DNA of 64,000 nt from JAKJBL01 sp964461335 (GTDB lineage Bacteria > Bacillota > Clostridia > Christensenellales > CAG-138): assembly GCA_964461335.1 (NCBI GenBank), contig CAYWTY010000001.1:1-64000 (forward strand), given 5' to 3'. The notes below the pieces were generated by a model. The model saw only the letters and a list, made by a program, of their open reading frames with translations, made no database searches and was not told where the DNA came from. A program made the translations under genes and the position numbers. This document shows positions 43,466 to 53,454 of the stretch, piece by piece. Positions within the stretch are counted from its first letter, which is position 1. Each line of letters starts with the position of its first letter.

Positions 43466-44050
43466 TTACCTTCTGGGAGGAATAATCAAATCAATCAGGC
43501 CATATTCCAGCGCTAGTGCAGCTGGCATAAAATTATCCCTTTCTGTATCGATTTCCACCCTTTCAATTGGTTGCCCTGTCCGCTCGGCGAGGATTTTGTT
43601 CAATAACTTTTTTATGGCAATCATGCGTTCAGCTTGGATTTGTATATCCGTTGTCTGGCCGCGCACCCCACCGCTGGGTTGGTGTATCATAATCTCCGCA
43701 TTGGAGAGCGCCTTTCGCTTTCCTTTTGCACCGGCTGCCAATAAGAAAGCACCCATTGATGCAGCCATCCCTATGCAGATTGTAGAGACATCGCATTTTA
43801 TATACTGCATTGTATCATAGATTGCCATTCCTGCAGTAACGGAGCCGCCTGGGCTGTTGATATAAAGGTTTATGTCTTTTTCAGGGTCATCAGCCTCTAA
43901 AAACAGCATCTGGGCAACAACCACGTTTGCCTCATCATCGGTTATCTCGCCCCCCAGGAATATAATGCGGTCTTTGAGCAGACGAGAATATATGTCATAT
44001 GAACGTTCGCCTCTGTCAGTATGCTCAACAACAATTGGTATTAAACTCAT
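43466..44050 (-). CDS. clpP: ClpP, Clp protease proteolytic subunit
   Basis: 194 residues with catalytic triad S98 (GMAASMG), H123 (MIHQPSGG) and D172. Barrel-forming serine protease that partners ClpX here and ClpC from the ctsR operon. No CtsR box is seen directly upstream; it is likely read from the tig promoter, 36 nt after tig. Strong ribosome site AAGGAGG. Confidence 0.97.
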   Translation of the reverse strand: MSLIPIVVEHTDRGERSYDIYSRLLKDRIIFLGGEITDDEANVVVAQMLFLEADDPEKDINLYINSPGGSVTAGMAIYDTMQYIKCDVSTICIGMAASMGAFLLAAGAKGKRKALSNAEIMIHQPSGGVRGQTTDIQIQAERMIAIKKLLNKILAERTGQPIERVEIDTERDNFMPAALALEYGLIDLIIPPRR

Positions 44051-44086
44051 TGTTGAATCCTCCTTGCTATACTATATGTCTTGTGT

Positions 44087-45478
44087 TCAGTTTGCGCGAG
44101 CCGTTCTGGTTCTGTTTCTAAAATGCAGCCCTTTGTTTTTAAACTTTATACGATTGCATAAAACATATTTGCGTATTCTGCTCAGCGCCTTTTTCTTCCC
44201 TATTAATAGTGCATTGTCTGTGATAAAAGCAATTGTATTGCCTATTATAATGGTATCTTTAAAGTACTCGATATCCTCATCTTTGAGCATTGCCCTAAAT
44301 TCTTCGGGCGTTTTATTCTCATGCTCAGCATGCTCGGCAATTGTTTTTGAAAGCTCTTCTTCTGATGCCTCAATCCCCTCGGTTTTGGAGATTGTCTCAA
44401 GTACCAGTTGTGTCCGCACACGCTTTACAGCCTCAGTTCTATAGTTCTTGCGCAGAGCTTCAACATCAATGCCAGAATACTTTAAATACTCCTCCATGCT
44501 AAGCCCTGACATTGAAAGTCGGTATGAGATATTTCGAAGGATATTATTTATTTCACGTTGTATCATAACTTCTGGAACATCAAATGTCGATTTCTCGACA
44601 ACCTTATTAACAACGCTGTTTTCAACTTCAACTCTAGCCCGTTCTTCATAGCTTTTTGCTAAAGCTTTGCGCTTATCCTCGCGCAATTCCTCAAGAGTGT
44701 TAAATTCAGAAACATCTCTTGCAAACTCATCATCGAGCTCAGGAAGCTCCTTTTTCTGCACTCCATTAATCTTTACGGCAAATACGGCATTTTTGCCTTT
44801 AAGATTTTCCGAATGATAGTCCTCCGGAAAATGGATTTCAATCTCCCTCTCTTCACCCTTGGTTAGCCCAATAAGCTGCTCTTCAAAACCAGGCACAAAG
44901 GTATTTGAACCTATTTCAAGCTTATAGTCTTTTGCAGCGCCTCCGTCAAAAGGTTCACTATCAACACTGCCGCTATAATCCAAAAGCACATAATCGCCCT
45001 GCTCAACAGGTCTATCAGCTTCAACAAAGCGAGCTACCTTTTCACGCTCTTGCTCGAGGAAATTATCAAGCTGCACATCCTTGACAGTATACTTCTTCTC
45101 TACTACTTCTATACCCTTGTAGGCGCCAAGCTTAACTTCGGGCTTAACATAAACCTCAGCAGAAAAAACAGCCCCGGATTCTGCTCCAATGCTCTCAATA
45201 GTAACATCAGGCCTATCCACAGGTTCAAGGTCGTGTTCTGAAATTGCATTCTCATATGCCTCAGGATATAGGAACTCGAACGCATCCTCGAAGAAAACCC
45301 CTTCGCCGTACAAGTTTTCAATAACCTTGCGCGGGGCCTTACCTTTGCGAAACCCGGGCACATTGTATCTTGCTCTTGTTTTGATATATGCCTGCTGCAA
45401 AGAATCCGAAAATGCTTCTCCGCCTATTTCAACAGTTAATTTTACTCGGTTGTTACCTAATATTTCAATGGTCGACAT
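44087..45478 (-). CDS. tig: trigger factor, ribosome-bound chaperone
   Basis: 463 residues from the ATG at 45478 (GGAGGG upstream). Ribosome-binding N-domain with the loop GFRKGKAPRKV, FKBP-type prolyl-isomerase domain (about 150-240), and a helical substrate-cradle C-domain. The last 35 residues are unusually basic and aromatic (RIRKYVLCNR, then FKNKGLHFRNRTRTARAN). A one-base shift near 44190 would instead give an acidic EEKGAEQN-type tail that stops sooner, which is more typical. A recent frameshift at the extreme end is possible; the core is intact. Confidence 0.94.
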   Translation of the reverse strand: MSTIEILGNNRVKLTVEIGGEAFSDSLQQAYIKTRARYNVPGFRKGKAPRKVIENLYGEGVFFEDAFEFLYPEAYENAISEHDLEPVDRPDVTIESIGAESGAVFSAEVYVKPEVKLGAYKGIEVVEKKYTVKDVQLDNFLEQEREKVARFVEADRPVEQGDYVLLDYSGSVDSEPFDGGAAKDYKLEIGSNTFVPGFEEQLIGLTKGEEREIEIHFPEDYHSENLKGKNAVFAVKINGVQKKELPELDDEFARDVSEFNTLEELREDKRKALAKSYEERARVEVENSVVNKVVEKSTFDVPEVMIQREINNILRNISYRLSMSGLSMEEYLKYSGIDVEALRKNYRTEAVKRVRTQLVLETISKTEGIEASEEELSKTIAEHAEHENKTPEEFRAMLKDEDIEYFKDTIIIGNTIAFITDNALLIGKKKALSRIRKYVLCNRIKFKNKGLHFRNRTRTARAN

Positions 45479-45541
45479 CCCAACCCTCCATGTTGTATAA
45501 AAGCCCAAACTTAGCCTATATACTTTTTCAGTTTCCGAACT

Positions 45542-45570
45542 ATACTAGCACATACGTACGCGGATTGCAA
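45542..45570 (-). promoter_or_regulatory. promoter of tig-clpP-clpX
   Basis: TTGCAA -35 (45565-45570), 17 bp, TAGTAT -10 (45542-45547) on the minus strand. Confidence 0.55.
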
Positions 45571-45713
45571 CCAAAAACACGCAATGGCAAAATGTGTTGT
45601 AGATAGCAAGCTTAATTGCCCACCATATAATACCATCTATATTTATGCTGCCTTCATTCATTAATTATGGCAGCTTTGGCTTAAAATGAAACGTGGGCAA
45701 CTTACTAATAGCA

Positions 45714-45737
45714 AAGGAGAACCAAGCGGTTCTCCTT
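45714..45737 (-). terminator. hairpin after ppdK
   Basis: Perfect 10-bp stem AAGGAGAACC/GGTTCTCCTT with a 4-nt loop. The T-run is short (TTTGC), so it may terminate weakly or protect the mRNA end. Confidence 0.6.
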
Positions 45738-45762
45738 ACACCTAATATCAAAGCAAATACTC

Positions 45763-48402
45763 TTAGAGTACTCCCCTATCTTGTTTAATTTTCGCCTGAG
45801 CTGCCGCTAAGCGCGCAATTGGCACGCGGAAGGGGGAACAGGATACATAATCAAGCCCAAGCATGTGGCAGAACTCAACAGATGACGGGTCGCCTCCATG
45901 CTCGCCGCAGATTCCCAGTTTTAGGCCAGGATGCGCTTCTTTGCCAAGCTTGCATGCGATTTCCATGAGTTTCCCTACGCCAACCCTATCAATTCTTGCA
46001 AATGGGTCAAATTCAAAGATTTTCTTTTTATAATAGTCATCAAGAAACTTGGCTGCATCATCCCTGCTGAACCCATAGGTCATTTGAGAAAGGTCATTTG
46101 TGCCAAACGAGAAGAATTCCGCGCTTTTAGCAATTGTATCTGCAACAAGCGCTGCTCTAGGAACTTCAATCATAGTGCCTACAAGGTATTCAAGCTTAAA
46201 GCTGCGTTCATCCATAACCTGCTTTGCAGTGGAATCTACAAATTGCTTTAAATACTCGAATTCTTTTGCATCTCCAACAAGAGGTATCATTATTTCAGGT
46301 ACTATCTTATTGCCCGTTTCTTCGCTAACTTCTATTGCTGCCTCAATAACAGCTCTCGTCTGCATCTGAATGATTTCGGGATATGTAATTGCAAGCCTGC
46401 ACCCACGATGACCAAGCATTGGGTTGATTTCACGAAGCCCTGCAATAGTAATCTTTAACTGATCAAAAGGTAGCTCCATTTGTTTTGCAAGCGCCTTGAT
46501 ATCCTCTTCTTCGTGGGGCAGGAATTCATGCAGTGGTGGGTCTAGGAAACGAATGGTAACAGGATTACAGCCCATTTCTTTATATATGCCCTTAAAGTCT
46601 CCGCGCTGCATAGGAAGAAGCTTGTTAAGCGCTTTGCGGCGGCTATCCTCATCTTTTGCAACAATCATTTCGCGTACAGCTGAAATCCGGCCTTCACCAA
46701 AAAACATATGTTCAGTGCGGCAGAGCCCAATTCCTTCAGCGCCGAACTTTATTGCCTGAGCGGAATCATGAGGAGTATCGGCATTTGTGCGAACCTTTAG
46801 AACTCGCACACTATCTGCCCAGGCCATTATTGTAGCAAAATTCCCTGAAACCTCAGCTTCAACTGTCGGCAATTGCTCATTGTAGACATTACCTGTTGAA
46901 CCATCAAGCGAAACCCAATCTCCCTGTTCAAAAGCAAGACCGCCTTGGGTAACGAATGTGCGCTCTTTTTCTTTTACAATGATTTCTGAACAGCCAGCAA
47001 TACAGCATGTTCCCATTCCGCGCGCAACAACGGCTGCGTGAGATGTCATGCCGCCGCGCGAAGTAAGTATGCCCTCGGATGCATACATTCCCTCAATATC
47101 TTCGGGTGAAGTCTCTTCTCTTACCAAAATGACCTTTTCGCCCCGTTTCGCAGCTTCTGTTGCATCTGCTGCTGTGAAATACACACGCCCGCAAGCAGCC
47201 CCTGGCGAGGCAGGAAGACCATGCGCAACGGGTTTCGCCTTTTTAAGCGCATTAGGTTCAAATGTAGGGTGCAAAAGAGAATCCAGTGAACGAGGGTCTA
47301 TTTTAAGCAACGCTTCTTCTTTGCTTATCATCCCGTCATTTACAAGATCAACGGCAATTTCCAAAGCAGCGGATGCTGTACGTTTACCGTTGCGGGTTTG
47401 GAGCATATAGAGCTTGCCGCGCTCAATCGTAAATTCCATATCCTGCATATCACGGTAGTGCGCCTCAAGAGAGCTCGCTATCCTTGAGAATTCGTTATAT
47501 ACCTCTGGCATTCCGTTTTTTAGATTTTCGATTTCAAGGGGTGTGCGTATCCCTGCTACAACATCTTCGCCTTGTGCATTTATTAGGTATTCGCCATAGA
47601 GTTTATTCTCACCTGTTGAGGGGTTACGGGTAAATGCGACTCCTGTTCCCGAATCATCGCCCATATTGCCAAATACCATTGCCTGTATATTGACTGCAGT
47701 TCCCCAATCTGAGGGGATGTCGTTCATTCTGCGATAAACAATAGCACGTGGGTTATCCCAGCTGCGGAAAACAGCCTTTGCAGCTTCTATAAGCTGATTC
47801 TTCGGGTTTTGTGGGAAATCTTCACCCTTTTCGCTTCTATATAGTTCTTTATACTGAGCAACTATATTGCGAAGATGTTCTGCAGTAAGCTCAGTATCCA
47901 GCTTGCAGCCGTTTTGTCTCTTTACTTCATCAAATATAGCTTCGAATTTTGACTTTTCTATTTCCATTACAACATCAGAAAACATTTGAATAAAGCGGCG
48001 ATAGCTGTCAAAGGCAAACCTATCATTTCCTGTAAGGCTAGCAAGGCCTTCGACTGTTTCATCATTTAGCCCTAGATTAAGAATAGTATCCATCATGCCA
48101 GGCATTGAGGCTCTTGAACCTGATCGCACAGAGACTAAGAAAGGATTGGATATGTCACCGAACTTCTTCCCTGCTGTTTTTTCAAGTTCGGTTATTGCTT
48201 GTTCAATTTGCGCAAGTATATCGTCGCCAATACGGCAGCCGTCCTGATAAAAGCGTGTACATGCTTCGGTTGTTATTGTAAAACCAAATGGTACAGGCAG
48301 CCCCAGCCCTGTCATTTCTGCAAGGTTTGCTCCCTTGCCTCCTAAAAGGTTGCGCATACTTGCATTGCCTTCGTTGAATAAATATACATATTTGTGCGGC
48401 AT
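45763..48402 (-). CDS. ppdK: pyruvate phosphate dikinase
   Basis: 879 residues, full length. ATP-grasp domain at the N-terminus (LLGGKGANLAEMTGLGLPVP), phospho-histidine swivel domain with GGMTSHAAVVARGMGT near residue 455, and a C-terminal TIM barrel for phosphoenolpyruvate/pyruvate ending with CGEHGGDP. Interconverts pyruvate, ATP and phosphate with PEP, AMP and pyrophosphate; in anaerobic clostridia it often runs in the glycolytic direction. Own promoter at 48501-48529; its usual PPDK-regulatory kinase is not in view. Confidence 0.97.
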   Translation of the reverse strand: MPHKYVYLFNEGNASMRNLLGGKGANLAEMTGLGLPVPFGFTITTEACTRFYQDGCRIGDDILAQIEQAITELEKTAGKKFGDISNPFLVSVRSGSRASMPGMMDTILNLGLNDETVEGLASLTGNDRFAFDSYRRFIQMFSDVVMEIEKSKFEAIFDEVKRQNGCKLDTELTAEHLRNIVAQYKELYRSEKGEDFPQNPKNQLIEAAKAVFRSWDNPRAIVYRRMNDIPSDWGTAVNIQAMVFGNMGDDSGTGVAFTRNPSTGENKLYGEYLINAQGEDVVAGIRTPLEIENLKNGMPEVYNEFSRIASSLEAHYRDMQDMEFTIERGKLYMLQTRNGKRTASAALEIAVDLVNDGMISKEEALLKIDPRSLDSLLHPTFEPNALKKAKPVAHGLPASPGAACGRVYFTAADATEAAKRGEKVILVREETSPEDIEGMYASEGILTSRGGMTSHAAVVARGMGTCCIAGCSEIIVKEKERTFVTQGGLAFEQGDWVSLDGSTGNVYNEQLPTVEAEVSGNFATIMAWADSVRVLKVRTNADTPHDSAQAIKFGAEGIGLCRTEHMFFGEGRISAVREMIVAKDEDSRRKALNKLLPMQRGDFKGIYKEMGCNPVTIRFLDPPLHEFLPHEEEDIKALAKQMELPFDQLKITIAGLREINPMLGHRGCRLAITYPEIIQMQTRAVIEAAIEVSEETGNKIVPEIMIPLVGDAKEFEYLKQFVDSTAKQVMDERSFKLEYLVGTMIEVPRAALVADTIAKSAEFFSFGTNDLSQMTYGFSRDDAAKFLDDYYKKKIFEFDPFARIDRVGVGKLMEIACKLGKEAHPGLKLGICGEHGGDPSSVEFCHMLGLDYVSCSPFRVPIARLAAAQAKIKQDRGVL

Positions 48403-48500
48403 TTATATTCCTCCCAAATTTATTTTAAATCTCATCTAGATCTCGACAGACCTTTTATTTATGTTCGCTAAAGTTTAGCAGATATTCTCATAGAGTAATA

Positions 48501-48529
48501 ATTATAAACTGACTGCCCCAAAAAGGCAA
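48501..48529 (-). promoter_or_regulatory. promoter of ppdK
   Basis: TTGCCT -35 (48524-48529), 17 bp, TATAAT -10 (48501-48506) on the minus strand, about 100 nt before the start codon. Confidence 0.65.
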
Positions 48530-48546
48530 TAGCGCAGCAACACAGC

Positions 48547-49314
48547 TTAGCTTATCTTCATCGGCAGAAGTTCCCTTAGGCAAGTTACAGGGTTGCTGCT
48601 TCTCTCGAGAATAAATGCACAATAGCGTTCAAGCAATGCAAGCAATTCCTCGCGAACAGCGCCAGGTAGGCGCACACGTTCGATTTCTTCATTGTTAAGC
48701 ATAAGCATTCTGCGCATTGCCTCAAGCGCTAAGCTTGATATGGCAAATGCCTGAGAGCCGGTTGCGCAATTGCTGCACATTGCGCCTCCAAAAGCAGGTG
48801 AAAAAAACAAAGAAGCCATTTTTCTTAAGTCCATGCCGCATTTTGTGCATGAAGTCAACATTGGGGAAACACCTGTGAATTGAAGATACTTAGTAATGAA
48901 GCACAATGAAGTATCAAGCTGGTTGTTGTTGCCATAACTTAAAAAACTTAAAGTATAGTAAAGTAAAGAAAATAACTCTGGGTTGGGCTCACCTTCCTGA
49001 ACAGTTAATCTTGTCAATTCGAGTATAGAAACTGCCGCCTTAAAACTTTCGATATTCTCACGCAACGAATAAAAGGTCTCCTGCACATCACATTGGGCGA
49101 CTGAGTATCTATCTTTATTATAGAACAGCTGAAATTCACCAAAAACGAAAAGCTGAGCACAAGAAAATAGCGGGCTTTTAATACGCCTGCATCCTCTTGC
49201 TATTGCATCTACTCGACCTTTTTCACGAGTGAAAAGTGTAAGCATTCGGTCATTATCTTTATAATTTGCATAGCAGGTCACTATGCCCATAACTTTAATA
49301 AATGCCATAGCCAA
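48547..49314 (-). CDS. recO: RecO, recombination mediator
   Basis: About 255 residues. N-terminal OB fold (GIVTCYANYKDNDRMLTLFT) and a helical C-terminal domain with two zinc CxxC pairs (CTKC and CSNC). Loads RecA on SSB-coated DNA together with RecR. The start is uncertain: TTG at 49314 or ATG at 49308; the GGAGG before it is more than 25 nt away. Last gene of the yqfC-recO run. Confidence 0.9.
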   Translation of the reverse strand: MAMAFIKVMGIVTCYANYKDNDRMLTLFTREKGRVDAIARGCRRIKSPLFSCAQLFVFGEFQLFYNKDRYSVAQCDVQETFYSLRENIESFKAAVSILELTRLTVQEGEPNPELFSLLYYTLSFLSYGNNNQLDTSLCFITKYLQFTGVSPMLTSCTKCGMDLRKMASLFFSPAFGGAMCSNCATGSQAFAISSLALEAMRRMLMLNNEEIERVRLPGAVREELLALLERYCAFILERSSNPVTCLRELLPMKIS

Positions 49315-49360
49315 TAACCAAACTCATAACTTTAACAATGTGTGCCTCCAGTATTTCGGG

Positions 49361-49480
49361 CTATTCTGTCTTCTGCGGGGTTTCTTCTTGGGTGAGCATA
49401 GCACGGTAAGTAAGGTATGCACCTATTGTGCCTGTGTTAGAGAATCTTTTCCATGCGACCTTTGTATTCTTCTTCTTCAT
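49361..49480 (-). CDS. yqzL: YqzL-like small protein (39 aa)
   Basis: A short ATG frame with AAGGAG 11 nt upstream. The 39-residue product has the pattern KVAWKRFSNTGTIGAYLTYR, i.e. W..F..TG.I.AYL.Y, typical of YqzL, a tiny protein encoded between era and recO in Firmicutes. Function unknown in the family. Position and pattern together are persuasive. Confidence 0.8.
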   Translation of the reverse strand: MKKKNTKVAWKRFSNTGTIGAYLTYRAMLTQEETPQKTE

Positions 49481-49567
49481 AGTAACGAATGCTCCTTCCC
49501 TAAGTCTGATATTTTATTGTGCCACACTCAGCCAAAACAGATGAAATGAAAATAACACCAATCCTAA

Positions 49568-50458
49568 TTATTTAAACCCCAAATCATTCAGCGCCCTAAT
49601 GCTATTCCTCCAGCCCTCGCGAACCTTCACATACAGCTGCAGGTTGACATTAACATCCAGCATTAATTCAATGTCTTTCCTTGAAGCCTCTCCAATTTGC
49701 CTTAGCATTGACCCTCCTCTGCCTATGAGGATTCCTTTATGGCTTTCGCGTTCGCAGTAAATAGTTGCCCAAATGTCATATAGCTTCCCGTCAGGGCGCA
49801 AAACCATTTTGTCAACTTCTACAACAACACCATGCGGCACTTCTTCGCGCAGAAGATTAAGCGCCTTTTCACGCACCAACTCAGCGCATAAAAGTCTTTC
49901 AGGTATGTCGGTGATCATATCATCAGGATAGTATTTGGGGCCCTCTTCTAAATAATCAAAGAGCATTTCTTCGAGCTCTTTCAAGCCTTCCCCTAACTTT
50001 GCGCTTATTCTAAGTATCTTATCAAAGCACCCTGCTTTTTCAAGGTAATGCTCAGCTGCATCAAGTTGAGCTGGAGTTGCTGCATCGATTTTGTTAATTA
50101 CGCCAATCTTTGGAGTTGCGACAGTTTTAAGACGCTCAATCAGCGCCTCATCCTTTTCTCGCATACCATTTATCGGATCTAACACAAAGAGTATTGCATC
50201 AACCCCGATTAAAGCAGTGAAAACTGCTTTTTGCATATATTCACCCAGCTTACTGTTTGGCACAGTAGCCCCGGGCGTATCTAAAAATACCATTTGGTAG
50301 TTATCCCGCGTTAAAACTCCCGTAATTCGGGAACGAGTTGTCTGCGCCTTTTCTGATACAATAGCAATCTTCTCACCAATAAGGCTATTTAATAAAGTTG
50401 ATTTGCCTACATTGGGGCAGCCCACAATACAAATGAAACCGCTTTTAAAACACATCAC
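49568..50458 (-). CDS. era: Era, 30S-assembly GTPase
   Basis: 296 residues. G1 GCPNVGKS at 13-20, G3 DTPGA, G4 NKID, and a C-terminal KH domain with GRGGSMLRQIGEASRK. Binds the 3' end of 16S rRNA. Start either GTG 50458 or ATG 50455, overlapping the cdd stop. Confidence 0.96.
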   Translation of the reverse strand: MMCFKSGFICIVGCPNVGKSTLLNSLIGEKIAIVSEKAQTTRSRITGVLTRDNYQMVFLDTPGATVPNSKLGEYMQKAVFTALIGVDAILFVLDPINGMREKDEALIERLKTVATPKIGVINKIDAATPAQLDAAEHYLEKAGCFDKILRISAKLGEGLKELEEMLFDYLEEGPKYYPDDMITDIPERLLCAELVREKALNLLREEVPHGVVVEVDKMVLRPDGKLYDIWATIYCERESHKGILIGRGGSMLRQIGEASRKDIELMLDVNVNLQLYVKVREGWRNSIRALNDLGFK

Positions 50459-50871
50459 ATTAAATCCTCTTTTGTAAATGCAAATGGCAGAAGTTCGCCT
50501 AGTGTCTTAATTTGGTACTTTCCACCACGATTCGCGCAGATTATCGGCATGTCAGGGTCGCAGAATTCAACAAGCACCTGCCTGCAAACTCCGCAAGGCA
50601 TTGCTGGCTGTTCACCAGTGGATACAATAGCCAGAGCTTCAAATTCCCGCTCACCTTCAGACACTGCCTTGAAAACCGCAGTACGTTCTGCACAGTTTGA
50701 GGGAGAATAAGCAGCATTTTCAATGTTGCACCCTAAATAATAGGCACCCGAAACTCCTTTAAGGCACGCGCCAACACGAAACCCTGAATATGGAACATAC
50801 GCCCTATCCAGCACTTCGCTTGCCATTCTAAGCATATTTTTAATTTCAAGTTCATGAATCATTCGCTTCAT
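50455..50871 (-). CDS. cdd: cytidine deaminase
   Basis: 138 residues. Zinc ligands and catalytic glutamate: C60-A-E62 and P92-C93-G-V-C96. Deaminates cytidine and deoxycytidine for pyrimidine salvage. Overlaps the ybeY end by 20 bp, or 11 bp if the second ATG at 50862 is used. The diacylglycerol-kinase gene often found here is missing. Confidence 0.95.
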   Translation of the reverse strand: MKRMIHELEIKNMLRMASEVLDRAYVPYSGFRVGACLKGVSGAYYLGCNIENAAYSPSNCAERTAVFKAVSEGEREFEALAIVSTGEQPAMPCGVCRQVLVEFCDPDMPIICANRGGKYQIKTLGELLPFAFTKEDLM

Positions 50872-51301
50872 AGTCTACCCCAACCCTTTCAAGTATCTGT
50901 CTTTGGGCTTCAAACATACGCATTTCCTCTTCAGGCGCACAATGGTCATGCCCGATAAGATGGAGAACCCCATGTATTACCAATAAAACTAATTCGTTAA
51001 TTAGAGCGCTGCCTGCCAGTTTAGCCTGCTCCCCAACATATTCAGGGCAAATCGCTACATCTCCCCAGAAGCCATCCCCTGGCAATTGACCAGTTGTAAC
51101 AGTAGGGAAGCTTAGAACGTCCGTTTCTTTATCAATACCCCTATTTGATAGGTTTAAAAACCGAATACTGCTGCGCTCAACAACAGTTATATCTAAACTG
51201 CCAGCCAAGCCTTCGCTATTTAAAGCTGAAGCAGCAGCAGATTGAAGGAGCCTGATTTGAGAGGGCAAAAGCAAACCCTTTTCATCATAAACATCTATCA
51301 C
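50852..51301 (-). CDS. ybeY: YbeY, rRNA-maturation endoribonuclease
   Basis: 149 residues with the metal-binding motif H110-xxx-H114-xxxxx-H120 (HGVLHLIGHDH). Involved in 16S 3'-end processing and ribosome quality control. One nucleotide after the yqfF stop. Confidence 0.95.
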   Translation of the reverse strand: MIDVYDEKGLLLPSQIRLLQSAAASALNSEGLAGSLDITVVERSSIRFLNLSNRGIDKETDVLSFPTVTTGQLPGDGFWGDVAICPEYVGEQAKLAGSALINELVLLVIHGVLHLIGHDHCAPEEEMRMFEAQRQILERVGVDYEANDS

Positions 51302-51302
51302 T

Positions 51303-53435
51303 TCAAACCTCCCCTAGCTTGGGATAAGGTATGCGATCGTGCAAAAGTCCGCTAAACGTTCGCAAAAAGCTCTGCTGTATTATCGCAATCTCTCGAAAGT
51401 TTAAAGGGGATGCAAAAAGCTGCCCATCATCAATCTTATTTCTTATTACGCTTGCTATTGTGCTTTCAACTGTTTCACGGGTCGGGTTATCTAATGCGCG
51501 TACTGCTGCCTCGCAGCTATCTGCCAAAAAGACTATGGCGCTTTCCTTTGTGCTTGGCCGCACACCGGGGTATCGGAAGTTCTTTTGCAAAGGGGCTTTG
51601 CCTCCATCTGCTTCCATTGCTTTGTGATAAAAATATGCAGCAAGTGTCGTACCATGGTGTTCGAATGCAATTTGTGCTACAGCGGAAGGCAGCTTGTGCT
51701 TGTTCAATAACGCAACCCCATCCTTCTGATGGGATATTATTACAGAAGCGCTCTCTTGAGGAGGCATTGTATCATGGATGTTTTCGTTTGGTTTTTGATT
51801 CTCCTTAAAATACAAAGGCCTTCGCAGCTTCCCAACATCATGGTAATATGCACCTACACGGGCAAGCTGAGAGTCAGCATTTATAGCTTCCGCTGCGCTC
51901 TCTGCAAGAGCAGCTGTCCACATTGAATGGCGATATGTCCCCGGCGCTTCAGTCATCAATTGGCGAAGCAGCGGATGATTGGCATTGGATAATTCGTTAA
52001 GCCTAGCACTTGTTGCAATATCAAAAAGGTTCTCCCATAAAGAGAGCGAACCTACAACAAGAACAGCACATACTGCATTGCTGCCGAGCATCCACGCTGC
52101 AGCGATTAGTTGTTCCGTAAGTTGCGCTTTTGCAATTAAATATATAGAAAACTGAAGGCATGCAGCAGCAATGCCCGCAAAGAGACCCGCTGCAACAATT
52201 GTCCCTCGCCTTTGGTGCATATGTAGCAAATATACAGCGACCTGCCCTCCTAAAAGCGTTGCCGCTGTCATAACCATTGACTCAAAGCCAAAAATTGGCC
52301 CGCTGTTTCCCTTGCTAAAAAGGCCAATGCAAAAGGAGAGGACGATATTAACTGCCATAGCAGTCTGCTCTTCAACAAGCAAAGCAACCAGCATAACGCC
52401 TATAAGCGCTGGAGAAATACGAAAATCAACAGAACTCAGAGCTGCTGATAGCGCAATTGTGAGTATAATTGAAACAGCCACAATGAGCATACTTTTACTA
52501 TTTGAAAGCACATGGCGGCGATATATTGACATGTACGCGAGGAAAGCAGAAAAGACTGCAAGTATGAAGATAAAAATACCTATATGTAGACGATAATCTG
52601 CTTTACCGGCTGCCACAAGGCTTAAGGAATTAAGCACAGCGTACTGTTCCTTAGTTATGATATCCCCTTGGTGCACAATTACATCACCGCGCCGAATTTC
52701 CACAGGCTCTACAGCTGCTGCTGCAGAAGCCCGTGCATGAGCTGTTGCTGCTCTGTCTTCTACAAATGTCGGCAAGAGATACTCTTCAAATACCCTCTGC
52801 CCAATACTTTTTAATATATCGGATATCTCTATTGAATTAAGCTCATGAACTAACGCCGTCTTTTTGGCTTCGAGCATGCGCTCCTCAACACCGCTTTGAA
52901 GCACATTGATTAGTTTTTGCAATACCGCTTCCTGGAGCCGCAATATTTCATTCTCTTCAACATGAAGCAGCCACCACCCCTCATCTACAGAAAGGGGCAT
53001 TTTAAAGCGCGTCAACATTTCTTGGAGTTCTGCAGCTCCTACAACCAGCTGCCATTCACTAACAGATAATCCTCCTGTTGCTCTGAGCCGTGAACCTGAA
53101 TATGCAGCACGCAAGGCGTCAGCTTCACGCCTTAAAGAGTTGATTTCCTGGAAGAATGCTGTTGCTCCTTGTGAATAATTATGCGCAAGCGAATCGTCAA
53201 GCTTATAGACTGCCTGAACTTCATTTGCTGCAACATCGCGCAACGCCTGTGTTGCTGCAGCATTAACAACCGAACGCTGAGCAACTATATTTTGAGTTGC
53301 TTTCGAACCTACCGACACATCATATAGTTTTGGCGTGAGAACTACGACAGCAGCGACAAAGCACGCTGCAAATGCCAATACTGCCATTAGCATTGAAACA
53401 AGGCTTATTCGTTCAGTATCGACGCGTTTGCTCAT
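51303..53435 (-). CDS. YqfF/PgpH-type 7TM-HD phosphodiesterase
   Basis: 710 residues. N-terminal membrane anchor (about 12-34), a large extracellular domain (about 40-270), a block of about seven membrane spans (about 275-455), then a cytoplasmic HD domain (MWTAALAESAAEAI with AYYHDVGKLRRPLYF). PgpH homologues cleave cyclic di-AMP. Situated between phoH and ybeY as in Bacillus. Confidence 0.92.
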   Translation of the reverse strand: MSKRVDTERISLVSMLMAVLAFAACFVAAVVVLTPKLYDVSVGSKATQNIVAQRSVVNAAATQALRDVAANEVQAVYKLDDSLAHNYSQGATAFFQEINSLRREADALRAAYSGSRLRATGGLSVSEWQLVVGAAELQEMLTRFKMPLSVDEGWWLLHVEENEILRLQEAVLQKLINVLQSGVEERMLEAKKTALVHELNSIEISDILKSIGQRVFEEYLLPTFVEDRAATAHARASAAAAVEPVEIRRGDVIVHQGDIITKEQYAVLNSLSLVAAGKADYRLHIGIFIFILAVFSAFLAYMSIYRRHVLSNSKSMLIVAVSIILTIALSAALSSVDFRISPALIGVMLVALLVEEQTAMAVNIVLSFCIGLFSKGNSGPIFGFESMVMTAATLLGGQVAVYLLHMHQRRGTIVAAGLFAGIAAACLQFSIYLIAKAQLTEQLIAAAWMLGSNAVCAVLVVGSLSLWENLFDIATSARLNELSNANHPLLRQLMTEAPGTYRHSMWTAALAESAAEAINADSQLARVGAYYHDVGKLRRPLYFKENQKPNENIHDTMPPQESASVIISHQKDGVALLNKHKLPSAVAQIAFEHHGTTLAAYFYHKAMEADGGKAPLQKNFRYPGVRPSTKESAIVFLADSCEAAVRALDNPTRETVESTIASVIRNKIDDGQLFASPLNFREIAIIQQSFLRTFSGLLHDRIPYPKLGEV

Positions 53436-53454
53436 GCTGCCTCCTTAAAATTAA

